Source: Cranoglanis bouderius
Taxonomy: Eukaryota; Chordata; Actinopteri; Siluriformes; Cranoglanididae
NCBI GenBank assembly: GCA_023630585.1
Contig: CM042544.1
Location: 24,197,256 to 24,261,255, forward strand
Length of the DNA stretch: 64,000 nucleotides
Reading direction: 5' to 3'
Shown piece after piece: positions 32,232 through 44,103 of the stretch. A program made the translations under genes and the position numbers. The stretch's first letter is position 1. Each line of letters opens with the position of its first letter. A model generated the notes under the pieces. The model was not told where the DNA came from, did not search any database, and worked only from the letters and a program-made list of their open reading frames with translations.

Positions 32232-35200
32232 AGAGTCTCATGATTCTGTCATTTATTGGTTTGGAAGACATGTCAAATCTAATTTGATTTAAAATGGACT
32301 AATATCAACTGGCATGGACACCATACATGAATGGGCTAGAGTGGGAGCATAATATTTGGTTTACTTTGACCTTTCAGATAATGTATGACAATGCTGTACC
32401 TAAAAGTCTATACCATATTCACCACAAGACAGTTTTGTTTACATTTCTCTGCTCAACATAAATACATATTTTGCATGTGTTTATGCTCATGTTGTCCAGG
32501 GTTTCCCAAGTCCAGGCCTGGAGCATGCAGCTTGCATGCTGCTAACCCTTACTTAGTGGCTACTTTACTGATCCCAGTAGCAAAAGTATAGCAGCTGGCA
32601 TGCCAGCTGACCACAAAGCTGTTGGCCCAGTGGTGGCCAGCTACACTGCCTGTTTACTGGTGGTTTTCTGGGCAAAGTCTTGCTGCTTATTTGCCAAAAT
32701 GGTTCATTGTACTTATTTAGCCTGTATTATTTTATTTTATTTGGCCATTAATTAGTGAGAGCTCATGACAGTGTTTTAAAATCTATACCTGAGCCTTGTC
32801 CAGTTAGGACAACATAAGCCATTTTCCAAGTAGATAAAGCCTTCATATGAAACAGGAACATGAGTTTTATTTCAAGCAGATTTACTGTATGAGCAAAATA
32901 TTTTTCACAATAATGGTCACAGAAGAATCTGCTGGGAACATGTTCCTTCATGTCTCATAATAGATTTTTTCCCCAAAGTTTGATTTGTTTTAAAGCCATA
33001 TGAGCTTGAAATTTCCTAGTGTGGCCAGCCTTCTGCTCCCTGGTGATGGTCAAGCTTGCCAGACCGTAATTTGTCGGGACATAAGAATGAGAGCAAGCAA
33101 ATGTGGCACCATTAAAATTAAATGCTTCTATGTAGCAATTCTGGTAAACAGATGCAATATACTGTGCCTTTTAAATAGATACTACAAATAGAATGGGTTA
33201 TAATCCCCCCAGCCAGCAGAGGTCTTAGTCTCCCAAGTAGTTAACAGCATTTCTTTATGGCTCACAGAATATACAAATCTCTAATTAATGGCTCTTTAAT
33301 TCCTGGATCTTATGTCCTTCAGCCTGTGATCTGGCAAATTATCAAAGTCCACCATCTTTAAAAATACACCCATTCTTAAAATGTACTCAGAAGAATTAAG
33401 AATGAGATCTGGATCCGGGATACACAGGGGCTTCCTACACAGACTTTTATTTTGAAATATAAAGCATTTAAACCTAGGGTTTAAATGCTCCACCTCTCCC
33501 AAAAAAAAAAATTAATAAATGATACAATAATACCAAGCAAGAATAGAAAATCAATAACCTTCAATGAGCAAAAAGGTCTCATTTGGTAAATATGTTTGTC
33601 CTTGATTCCTCCTGTCCTCATTCCTTTTCTTGCATCCTTTCTTCACTTCCTAAGAATCAAAGAAGGGAGGCAAGGAAAGAGACTGTGGGGGTGCAATTAA
33701 AGAAACAAGAAGAATTTCTGTTTTGCATATTTTTGTTGAGTCTTGCCAATTCTAGTATCTGTGTAGGTTTCAAGCTTTTGTAAGTATGCTTCAGATAACA
33801 GTGTACCTGACCATTTGCCTTCCATAGTTGACTAGTTTTTGGATTCTACCTGAGTCTTGGTTGTAAGTCTTGTGGTCTGAACCTTGCCTATTTTCTACAT
33901 ATGCTTTTTGGTATATGTTCAAGAGTTTTGTCAACCTAGATATACTTAATAAACACCATATGGATCCATACTTTGCACATTATTTTGACCAAGTAACAAA
34001 GTGAATCTTTACGTCTATACCTTGTTAAGCTGTAAATATAGCTGTTAAAGCAAAGGAATGAAAAAGTGTGGAGCTATTTATTTTATTTACTGTTAAGTTG
34101 TTAAGCACTCAACAGCAGATAGAATGTCTGGCTAGCTTTGCATACATCAGAATATCATTTACTGTATAGGGTACTTACAATTACCAGTTAATTTTGTGAC
34201 AAAAGGATAAAAGTACAGAATAATTCAAGGTGGCCTTAGCAGAAGATAAAGAGTCAAAGTTTCAATAAATTCAGCTTTAGGACTGCACAATATAGACCTA
34301 CAACTCTTCCTCAATGTTCCTCAATGTTTGAATCTTCTCTGAGTGGCCAGGGGGAAAAATAGAGCAAAGCTATATATAACTGGTATTCTCATTGATTTGT
34401 CAATTAAGAACAAACAAGCAATACAGTATACACAATACAGTAATCAGTCATGTGTTATACCAGACCTATGGTGTGTATCGTCTTTCTTTTATGCATGTTT
34501 TATGTATATAATGCCTAGCAATGTCTGGTACTGCCAAATAGGGCTAGAAAGGGCTGTACACAAATCTCACTAGGAGGTTTATAAGGCAACCATCTCCCGC
34601 TAGCATTCTCAGACAATTTAACTTACAACTCCAAATGAATCTGCACTGAAACTATTAAAGAATTCAGGGAATTGAGAATCCAAAAGCCCATTCCAAGATG
34701 TTTACTTCATTTCAGATTCAATTCAATCTGTTGTAATATGTCCATTAGTGACTTTTTTTCACAAATACCTAATAACTCTGGTGTTTTTCTGTTGTTTCTA
34801 TTTCTCTTGCTTTCTCTTTTTGTAACTCACACACAATAAAAAAACAAAAAAACAAAGAGATTATATTTAGGAAAACGGTATTATAATGTGTTTACTGTTT
34901 GTCACTTCAAAATCAGCATTAATCAATCTCTTAACTTAAATAATGTCATAATATAATCTTTAATATTCTAGCATATATAATTATAATTGCTATACATTAT
35001 TATATAATTGCTATTGAGGTTTCTGGTTTCTGTTCTATCATAGATTTTCTCTCAGCATGCCTTGTTTTTTTGTGTACTTGTCCACTGTTTGCTTTTTTTC
35101 TTTTTTTGAGGAGAGGGTACGGTGAGTAGGGTAGCGCCCAGGCACTACCCTGGCAGTGAGCTAGGCCAATTTTGTGGGCAGACTGTGTAAGAAAAACATA

Positions 35201-36154
35201 TTGTCAGCAGCTCAGTAATGTGAAGAAATGTGAAACAAACTCAAGCAACATGACTTCAGGCACAGCCATTTGCAGTGTGTGCACATGCACTCCTGCCTGA
35301 GATGGCCTCCAGGGGACCAATTTCCTTGTCTGGTCTGTTGGCCATGTCATTTCTCACTCTTTAGATGACACGATGTCAGGCTGGCTGGGTGTGTGGTGAG
35401 ATAATTACAGTAATTGGTGCATATGTTAGCAGCTAGCTACCTATCATCACCTCCCACGACTTATAATAAGATATTTGGCTTCTACTTCTTCTATTCAAAG
35501 ACAAAATGCTTTTTTAAATGTAGACAGTGCCCACTGTAAAATGTAACGGTGAGTTCAAAACCTAGAAAGCTCATACAAGATTAGATGACTTTGCTGCAAT
35601 CAAGCTGCACGTGTGAATCGTAGATTTTTTTTCCCAATTCAGTACCGTTAGATCACTGCCTCTAGGTCACAGACTGTGTGCACACAGTCATCACTGTCTA
35701 AGACTCACATTACATATGATCCTGGAAACCCTGTCCATCATTATCCGGGTGCCTGGTGTGAAGCTGGGGCTTAAGGTCAGAGTCCATAGCAGTAGAGCCA
35801 GTAAGAAGCAGAGTCAGTAATGATTCAACCCACGGCTATGTGTGTACAAAAAGTAGCTTGTCTATTTCTTTCTTTCCTTGTTAGTTGGCTTCATGACAAT
35901 GGAAATGGGTTGAGGGGTGAGATGGAATTCCAAAAAAGATTGATCCCAGAAATAGAAATCCCAAGTAGTAATGAGTCCAGGACAAAATAAAATTGCAATT
36001 ATTTAAATTATGTAACTTAATAGCTGTATCAACACAATAACTATAAGTAAAACAAAGTGTTCATCCTCTGTGTACGGGCTGTAGCTTTCAGAGACTATGT
36101 TTAGATTGCAATTACAATTTATGATTTACCCAAATCAGATATTTTTTGTTTGTT
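32232..36154. other. host sequence, no gene recognised
   Basis: Nearly 4 kb without transposon ends or supported exons. Notable points are palindromes at 32522-32540 (AGCATGCA/TGCATGCT) and 32592-32609 (CAGCTGGCATGCCAGCTG), TAATTA-type motifs near 33280-33300, and balanced sequence at 35100-35450. Nothing can be assigned a function. Confidence 0.4.
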
Positions 36155-36515
36155 TGTTTGTTTTGTTAGGTCGTTCACATTATATTTTTATAGTTGGCCG
36201 ACAATCCAACACTGAAACAGGTCATGTCTTCAGTTGTAGTTCAGCCAAAAAACATTTCTTCACCCAAAATCATGACAAATGTGGAACTGGATTGACATTA
36301 AAGTTGCATGAATTCCAATTTGTCTGTTCTGTCTGATATGACTGATATGGCCATATCAGATGTATTGCATATGAAGGTTGTCCAAATCATAATTGTCAAA
36401 TTCAATGTGACTTTTGCTATTCACTACCATGAAAAAGACAAATACAAAAAATATATATTATATGAGCAAAAAAACCATCAGATTTGGGCCACATTTGCAG
36501 TAGTGTAAACATAGC
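36155..36515. mobile_element. possible non-autonomous hAT-like element
   Basis: Left AGGTCGTTCACATTATA and right TTTGGGCCACATTTGCAGTA, GTGTAAACATAGCC resemble ends of a common fish repeat (TCGTTCACATT / AATGTGAACA type). Inside is the perfect 18-base palindrome CTGATATGGCCATATCAG (36342-36359). No transposase and no clear target duplication. Assignment is from memory and weak. Confidence 0.3.
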
Positions 36516-37416
36516 CAGGGAAGGTTTTTTTTTTTTTTTAAACAGATCACACTAGGACCTCACACACAGTTAGCTGAGGGCAAGGGAAGCAGTTGGCAAG
36601 GGAAACAGTGCAAATGCAGCCCAAAACTGCCACTTTCCTCATTATCTTTCACTATTTAAATATTTTAATTGGTTGTTCTAGCCCACGGGACTTGCTCATT
36701 ATACCTGTTAGAGAAGTGTGCATACAATGGCTATGGTTTACCCAATCACCTAAAAAAGTCATGACCACAGGTCATAACATCAATGATCACAGCAAGGTGA
36801 GGGCAAAGTCATGAGCTGCTATGACACTTTATCTTTTTGGTTACTATTACACCAAAACAAACACATTAACCCATCATTACTAATATTATACATTATACCA
36901 CACCTCTGTTAAATTTTCATTTCTGATTTGTCAAAAGGTATTGATTGATTGACAGTATGGTGTTGAGTCACAGTATGGCTTATGAAGTGCCAGCTGGAAG
37001 CCAAAGCAAAGCGTTATATTCATGCACTCATTTCAGTGTGTTACTGTTTCTGTAGTAACAGCTGATTCACAGGGACTTGTACAGTAGACGCTCCCTATAA
37101 CCAAAGCCTCATAAACAGATTTTTCAGTGTGTTGTTATTTAACAAAGAAAAATGTAAGGAGATGTTTACTTATGGAATGAGTCCTGAGTGTCAGCACTTT
37201 ATAACGAGTCAGAGGTTAAAACTGGTACTTTTAAGTTTTCTTCCTTTGGAAAGTCCTCAGGATATAGAGGACTTTGCACTTTGTGATTTCTTAGTAATAT
37301 GACAAGCTTGACCTTTGGTCTTATTGTCTTTAAGAGGGAGGGGCAAAAAACATTCTGGTGAGGGAACAACTGTTTATACTGTAGCTGATATAATGCTACA
37401 TTAAAATGAAAAAATA

Positions 37417-37455
<39 letters not shown>

Positions 37456-37722
37456 TCATGACAAATTGCTGTGGAATAAGATAAATACAATACTTTGAGA
37501 TGTGCCGTTATAGGAAAATAATCTTCAGGTGATAACGCATTACACTTCCCCATCATTGATTATTTGTTATGTTTTATTGCGTATTTATTGACATTTGCAA
37601 GGTACAACAGGTATTACAGGACACCTGGGAATTGCTGAAACCTGAGCCCACATACCTCAGAAATTGCTAGGTTTACTGTCAGGGCAGCTTTTTTCTAATT
37701 GGTCAAAAAAATAGGGGATATA
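36516..37722. other. host sequence with (AAT)n repeat
   Basis: No gene recognised. An (ATA)n/(AAT)n run of about 45 bases lies at 37411-37456. The sequence to 37720 looks single-copy. Confidence 0.45.
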
Positions 37723-38652
37723 CAGTCATGTGAAAAAATAAGTACACCCCATGGAAATTGTTGGCTGTTTTGACATATTTGGACAAGCGAACATTTGATC
37801 ATCTTTGAAACAGTGTTTATTAATAAAATTTATATACTTGAACAACACCACAAGGAAAGTTTATTTTTCAATCATTTATATGACAGAAATATCAATTGAT
37901 GTGATATTCTTCTGTGGAAAAAGTAAATACACCCTTGGCCTCGGAAGTTAGTATTGCCCCATTTAGCAGAAATAACTTCTTGTAGGTGTTTTATACAATT
38001 GTCCACCAGTCTCTGACATTGGCTTGCTGGAATTTTTGACCACTCTTCCATGCAATATTTTTTCAGTTGCAAAATGTTTGAGGGTTTTCTTGCATGTTCT
38101 GCCCGTTTCAAATCCCCCCACAACATTTCAATGGGATTCAAATCCGGGCTGTGACTAGGCCATTCCATAACCCTCCATTTCTTCTTTTTGAGCCATTCAT
38201 TGGTGGATTTGCTAGTGTGCTTAGGATCATTATCCTCCACTTTGAGTTCAACTTCAGCTTTCGGACAGATGGCCTCACATTATCTTCAAGCACTCTTTGA
38301 TAGAGTAGTCTTGCTCTAATGTTCTTTTTAGACAGCAAAGGCTTTTTCCTGATAGTAGAAGCATGCACTTTGACACAAACAGTTGCAAGACTTACTAGCA
38401 GATTCCACCTGCACTCCCTAAGCAGCTTCTAATAACTGGCACTCAATCCTGAACACCCGATTCTAATTTTATGGATTTGAAGGTGTGATAAATGTAAGGG
38501 TGTACTTACTTTTTCCATGTGACTGATCTATTTTTTGTAAATTGTGAAAATGACTACAAAATGTCAATTTTGTGTCATTTGATAGGGTGTATCGACTTTA
38601 TTAATAGGCACTGTTTCAAAGAGGATCAAATGCTTGCTTGTCCAAATATGTA
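37723..38652 (-). mobile_element. Tc1-like transposon, central deletion, right end cut
   Basis: The left end CAGTCATGTGAAAAAATAAG follows TA. The arm (GGACAAGCGAACATTTGATC, GAAACAGTGTTTATTAATAA) is mirrored at 38600-38652 up to AAGCTTGTCCAAATATGT-like sequence, after which an A/GAA run replaces the terminus. An inner repeat, AAGGGTGTACTTACTTTTTC then CATGTGACTG, lies at 38499-38523. The transposase between is shortened, on the minus strand. At about 0.93 kb it is a deletion derivative. Confidence 0.82.
37930..38368 (-). pseudogene. Tc1 transposase remnant, C-terminal part
   Basis: The minus strand reads KKPLLSKKNIRARLLYQRVL at 38350-38290, then jumps to EDNVRPSVRKLKLNSKW-type residues and MEDNDPKHTSKSTNEWLKKK (second Asp) at 38240, then WPSHSPDLNPIEMLWGDLKR (catalytic Glu, 34 residues after the Asp) and a tail to about 37930. 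The helix-turn-helix, the first Asp motif and the GGGSVM-type core are deleted. It is dead, but the second half of the active site is readable. Confidence 0.8.
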
Positions 38653-39576
38653 TAAAAAAAAATTTAAAAAAGAAGAAGAAGAAGAAGAATCTAAAAAACT
38701 GAAGATCATTCAAATACCAGACCAAAAATTAATAAATAAGGATATTAATTTTACCTCCTATTTACAATGATCTGGAGGAATCCATAAAGAGCCAAAAAAA
38801 AAACAAAAAAAAAAACTCAATTTTTTTTGGCAAAAATTCACTTAAATATTCAAAAGGAAACATTAGTTTTCATGGCAATTGACACAAACCATAACTTTAA
38901 TACTTTAAGGCTTACTACATCAAGGGTCAACTGACATAAAGACTGCTTTTGTGAAGTTTGAGGTCAAGTTAACTTAACACTTGAGTTAAATTAAGTTTTT
39001 CTTGATATAAGGTTGTGTTATGAATTTTTTTAGGCCGACATTTCTATAGTGTATGTTAAAATGAAGAAAGGGATTATTTGTGAACAATCACAAATATTCA
39101 GCACATAAGAATTTGCTTAAAATACACAGGAAAAAAATGTTTAATATTCCAATGGAACTTAAGTGCATGAACATTCCAGAATTTGCATGAATGTATCATA
39201 AACCCTGGTATTTATAATGTAGTCAGTCAACAGCATTATGGCTGTGAATTTCTAAAAGCATCTGAGTCATCACATTCTGAGTGACATGGAGTGGGCGAGA
39301 GGCTTTTAGAAAGAGTATCCATAGCAAAGGAGATTAAAGGACATGCACCATTACAGCCCCTGTCAAATGTCAGACACCAACCACCAAATGACATTGCAGA
39401 TCCTATATGCAAAATAACCAGATTGTACTAAAAGGGAATGGAAGAAATCAAAAGCTATATTTTTAATTAATTTCTTTTATCATGTGACTGATCATTCCCG
39501 AAGCAGATTTGTGCATCAGTGAGATGTGGTGGCAGCATGAGGAAAATTTATTTTCCTTTTTCCTGTAACACAAAAT

Positions 39577-39612
<36 letters not shown>

Positions 39613-40257
39613 TACACCAGGTAAATAGTTGGATTACTGCTAAGCCTGAAGTCAAACATCCCATTCCCCACTCCCACCCATCTTCTGACCCGTCTGCCTC
39701 CAGCACCTGTGCAGCAAGCCAGTGGGGTGGAAAATTATGTCTTGTCATTTAATTTCCAAAAAATTATTTGTTTTCACAAGATTAATCTCTTCGCTTTGCT
39801 CCACTTAAGTTGAAAGATCAGCAAAAACCAAGCGGACTGTGTCTGTATCTGCAATCTGTCGAGCTACGTTTGAGGACTCACACTAAGAGGAATAATGATC
39901 AGTTGCTTTTTTGCCATGGTTTATGCTACCGTTTACTCTGCATAATCCATGAATTGCCTAGCTAAAAGCTCCCTGAGAGCTTGTAATAAACATTATTATT
40001 AACACAAGAACGGTTCTGCCACAAATGTGTGTCCTATGTTCCTAAATGAACTGGAAAGTCAGAATATTTGCCTGTTTTAGGTCATATACAAGTACATATG
40101 TGTTAAGAGATAGTAATATTAATTAATATAAATGAATTAATATTATTAAGCAATATTAATCTATAGTAGTGACAAATTTATAACTGTATGGATGCACTTG
40201 TGTAATAAATTTAAGTTTTTGTGCTTCCTCACAAATATCTAGAACAAGGGTCATCAG
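38653..40257. other. host sequence with short repeats
   Basis: Starts with an A-rich/(GAA)n tract (38653-38691). A (CA)n run lies at 39577-39600. 39240-39420 is balanced and looks like it could be conserved. No exon or transposon end recognised. Confidence 0.4.
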
Positions 40258-40406
40258 TGTCATGTGAATAGTGACTTTAGCCATGGACTCCGTTTCCCAG
40301 AGTCTTCCACAGCATCACAACATGGCTGACCTGGACTGCATTTCCCACACAGTCACTCTCATGTTCAAGGTCACCTGATTACTGATTACACACCCCTGGA
40401 CTCAGT

Positions 40407-40472
<66 letters not shown>

Positions 40473-40695
40473 TAACCCGGATTCATAGACTTTTTGTTTC
40501 TGTGTGCTCACGATTCTAGGTTTTGTTCTCATTCTGGTAAATGGTTTTTGATTCTGGTTTTGCTCTTTGATCATCTGTTTGCTGATCACCTGTCCCTCAC
40601 CTGTTTTGTGATTATGAGTCTATAGTTAGCCTTTTGGATTTGTCAGCCTGTTTTCAATAAGATCAAAACCTTCACTTGCAACCATGTCTGCCACC
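40258..40695 (+). mobile_element. probable LTR-like repeat, interrupted by (CA)n
   Basis: TGTCATGTGAATAG... contains CTGGACTGCATTTCCCACAC and CACCTGATTACTGATTACAC, shared in part with 31852-32231 and with a common fish LTR-like repeat. A (CA)n run (40410-40470) sits where the relative has CACACTCACAG. A weak polyadenylation-like CAATAAGA lies near 40656. The 3' border is vague and no target duplication is seen. Confidence 0.42.
40410..40470. repeat. (CA)n microsatellite
   Basis: About 30 uninterrupted CA units. Confidence 0.97.
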
Positions 40696-41355
40696 TCGCA
40701 ACCAGATGGTGGACCCATCTGATGCAGACTCAGTATTTCATCAGACCAAATGGAGTACTTGAAAGCCTACAGTAGCAGAGATGATAACCCTTTTTTTTTT
40801 TTTTAAATGGTTGTAGTTTTCTAAATATGAACCAGCTTTGCCTCTGTAGTAGATCCTCTCACATACATTTATGTACATTATTTAACTGAAGGCAGGTCAT
40901 CTTACCAGAGACTAGCTAAAGGGTTAGAGACATAAGCTCAAGAAAGGGAGAGTTTTGACAGACATTCATAGAGTTTTCATTTTATTTACCCTCTGTGGTC
41001 TGATTAGTGAAATACCAATATGGCTTGCTTAAAAAGAGTCAACAGAATGGACAGATATGAATGAGCTTATTCTCCTGCATCAAATTCAAAAGGCAAGTCT
41101 TGTCTGTTAAGTCTGTAGCGCAAATCAAAAGGGGTAACAAATGGCCAATATGAAACAAAACACAACCACTTTGAAGTGTAATATATACTGCCATGAATTA
41201 ATTGTTAGTGGTTAAGCATTAAAAGGCAATGTCATGGCCATTTAGTCATGTTAGTTGCTTACCCATACCTTTTTATGCAAGTGGATCCATACAAATTTTA
41301 GTTGAATAGCCCTGCTTTAGAATGTATCAATTGTTTTACCTTAAACAGTAGAATA
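40696..41355. other. host sequence, no feature recognised
   Basis: Single-copy-looking sequence with a T run near 40792-40804. Nothing further. Confidence 0.4.
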
Positions 41356-41357
41356 TA

Positions 41358-42574
41358 CACTCACTGAGCACTTTATTAGGAACACTATACTAGTACTGGG
41401 TAGGACCTCACTTTGCTCTCAAAATAGCGTCAATTCTTTGTGGTATATTGTAGATTCCACAAGATGTTGGAAACACTCCTTTAAGATTCTGGTCCATGTT
41501 GACTGATGGTGGTTCCATACTGCAAAATCTCGGTGGAAGCAGTTGGTCATCCGGGAATTTCTCTCCCACTGTTTTATGAATACTGAGAATTCGGACATAC
41601 TACTCCTTTGGCGTACTGCTTTTCGCCTACTGTGTAGTAGGGTAGTAGGGATATTTGGATGCAGCCATTGTCATGTTCATGAAACCAGTTTGACATGACT
41701 TTTGCTTTGTGACTTTGTGATTATCATGCTGGGAGTAGCTGTTAGAAGATGGGAAATTGTGGCCACGAGGGGATGCACATGGTCAGCAACAGTACTCATA
41801 TAGGCTGTGGCACTCAAGCAATGATTGGTTGGTATTAACAGGCCCAAAGTGTGCCAAGAAAACATTCCCCACACCATTACACCACTTCCACCAGCCTGGA
41901 CTTTTGACACAAGGCAGGATGGGTCCATGGATTCATGCTTTTGTCACTGAATTCTGACCCTACCAATTGTGTGCCTCAGCAGAAATCAAGGTTCATCAGA
42001 CCAGTCTACATTTTTCCAGTCTTCAACTGTCCAGTTGTGGTGAGCAGCCTGCAGCCTCAGCTTTCTGTTTTTGGCTGACAGAAATGAAACCGTGTGTGGT
42101 CTTCTGCTGTTGTAGCCCATCCGCCTCATGGTTCAATGTGTTGTGCATTCTTAGATGCTTTTCTGCTCACCACAGTTGTACAGAGTGGTTATCTGAGTTA
42201 CTGTATCCTTTCTCTCAGCTCGAACCAGTCTGGCCATTCTCCACTGACCTCTCTCATCAACAAGGCATTTCCATCTGCAGAACTGCCATTCACTGGATGT
42301 TTTTGAGTAAACTGTAGAGACTGTTGTGCATGAAAACCCTATGAGATCAGCAGTTATAGAAATACTCAAACCAGCCCGTCTGGCACCAACAATCATGCTA
42401 CAGTCACAATCACAGAGATCACATTTTTCCCCATTCTGATGGTTGATGTGAACATTACCCAAAGCTGCTGGCCTGTATCTGCATGATTTTATGCATTGCT
42501 CTGCTGGCGCATGATTGGCTGATTAACTAATTGCATGAATGAGTAGGTGTTCCTAATAAAGTGCTCAGTGAGTG
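41358..42574 (-). mobile_element. Tc1-like transposon with both ends
   Basis: Ends CACTCACTGAGCACTTTATT and AATAAAGTGCTCAGTGAGTG are flanked by TA (41356-41357, 42575-42576). The minus-strand transposase occupies most of the rest. Near 41536-41668 normal sequence is replaced by a foreign segment (ATTCGGACATACTACTCCTT, TACTGTGTAGTAGGGTAGTA) resembling part of another fish MITE. The short inverted repeat of about 25 bases distinguishes this family from the long-armed Tc1 families elsewhere in the window. A 5' fragment of the same family is at 29852-30175. Confidence 0.88.
41390..42460 (-). pseudogene. Tc1-like transposase pseudogene with foreign insert
   Basis: Minus-strand order: GEKCDLCDCDCSMIVGARRA and GFSCTTVSTVYSK (helix-turn-helix), VDERGQWRMARLVRAERKDT then TQITTLYNCGEQKS (open 42462-42151), a WKNVDWSDE first-Asp motif near 42010-41990 followed by a stop, then VQAGGSGVMVWGMFSWHTLG and YMSTVADHVHPLV (41928-41750). 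The second-Asp region is garbled and the catalytic Glu segment falls where the foreign piece lies. The C-terminal residues near 41470-41390 (VFPTSCGIYNIPQRIDAILR-like) remain. Confidence 0.8.
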
Positions 42575-42576
42575 TA

Positions 42577-44007
42577 GTTATATGTTCATATTATCCTCTT
42601 GATAAATAAATCCTATCCTAAGCAGGATTAAATTTCCATTAAAATTATTAAATACCAGATGGCACCAAGCCTCCTAGGCCAATTCAGTCACTGCCCATGC
42701 AGCACCACAGCAAGGCCTAAATATAATAAGAGATATTATCAAATCAAATTTCCTTAGTTGGGTTAAGTAAGGAAAAAACTGTTTGCAGAATCGATGGCTT
42801 TTCAAGTGCAACCTCAGGCGTACAAAGGCGTGTCCTTAATGAAAACATAAACAAATGGGAAAAGAAGAAACCGCTGAGCAGAATAAACATGGATGGGATG
42901 GCTCATAGATTAAGACAGTGCAGGGGGAAGCAGGTTACTCTTATTAACCTTTCTGAAAATGGCCTGTGTGTTGAGGGGTTATTGATGACCTGGGTTATGA
43001 AGTTGCAATGATTTCTCTGGGAAGCTGAAATTAAAGGTTAAACTATTCACATTAATTGCACCGCAGGATTGCATATTGACAACTTGCTGAGCTTGTCCAC
43101 CCTGCTTGCTGATGAAGGCGGAGGGTAATATTGGTGAGTATTATGAACAACCTGCTTTTTGATGGCGCTCTGTGGATGAAAAAGCCATGAATAACTCTGA
43201 GGGTAGCTGCTAGTGACAGCCATCAGAAACCCCACAGGACTTGATTTTCTATGAATAAAATCACCATGGGACTATACAGTAGCTAACACACTGCATTTGC
43301 ACATAAATGCAGACCTCTTATGAGCACCTCTACAATCCCATACAATTCCAGACCAACATCAGTTGGCGCCCTATGATAGCTATGTCTGTTCAGGTTCAGA
43401 TCAATGTGAGTTCACTACTTTGAGACATTATGTACAACACGAATGGAAGGAAATTAAGGTGAGTCAGTTTGAGAGAAAAACAGAGAGGAGAGGTGGGGGT
43501 AGCAAATTGCAGATAGAAAATAGAGAGTAATTTTGGTTGTCCCTGCTGAGTATGACCTCTGGGTGTGCACAGTCATGAAGGTAATGGTGATTGAGGTAGA
43601 TAGGGGAAAGGCGACTGGGGTTACATCGGCAGTTGGAGTAAGGGTGATTCATCAAAGGGTCGTTTAGCAGCTTGGCTGCACACAGTTTTCACTAACACTC
43701 AGGGTTCAAGCTAAGGCTAACAAAATAGAGCCCTTAGGGTGCAAATCAACTTAACAGGAGAAGAAACGATCAGGGACATTGATATTGGTGGAAGTTACAA
43801 AAGAGATATAAGCCATAAACAGACTGTGTTTGGGGGGAAAAGAATAATAGACTTAGTGAAGGAATGAGCAACTCTTTATCAGCTTGTGGTTTGTTAAGAG
43901 CCTTAATGAATGACTTATTTAATTATTCGCAATAAAGCTACTATTATTTTGTTTTATATCTTTTGTACAAACTTTTTTACATATTTCTTTTCAATTTATA
44001 CAATGCT

Positions 44008-44010
<3 letters not shown>
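42577..44010. other. host sequence, part conserved-looking
   Basis: No gene recognised. 42690-43260 has balanced composition and motifs such as CATTAATTGCACCGCAGGAT and GATTAAGACAGTGCAGG, an appearance compatible with conserved non-coding DNA. 43480-43680 is purine-rich. Confidence 0.35.

Positions 44011-44098
<88 letters not shown>
44011..44098. repeat. compound microsatellite (CT)n(AT)n
   Basis: About 17 CT units then about 27 AT units, ending where a Tc1 starts without its terminal repeat. Confidence 0.96.

Positions 44099-44103
<5 letters not shown>

Noticed and set aside
37411..38691. CRISPR array or other regularly spaced repeats
   Set aside because: Tandem runs here and elsewhere are simple microsatellites. 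No spaced direct repeats of CRISPR type occur, and the sequence is eukaryotic.
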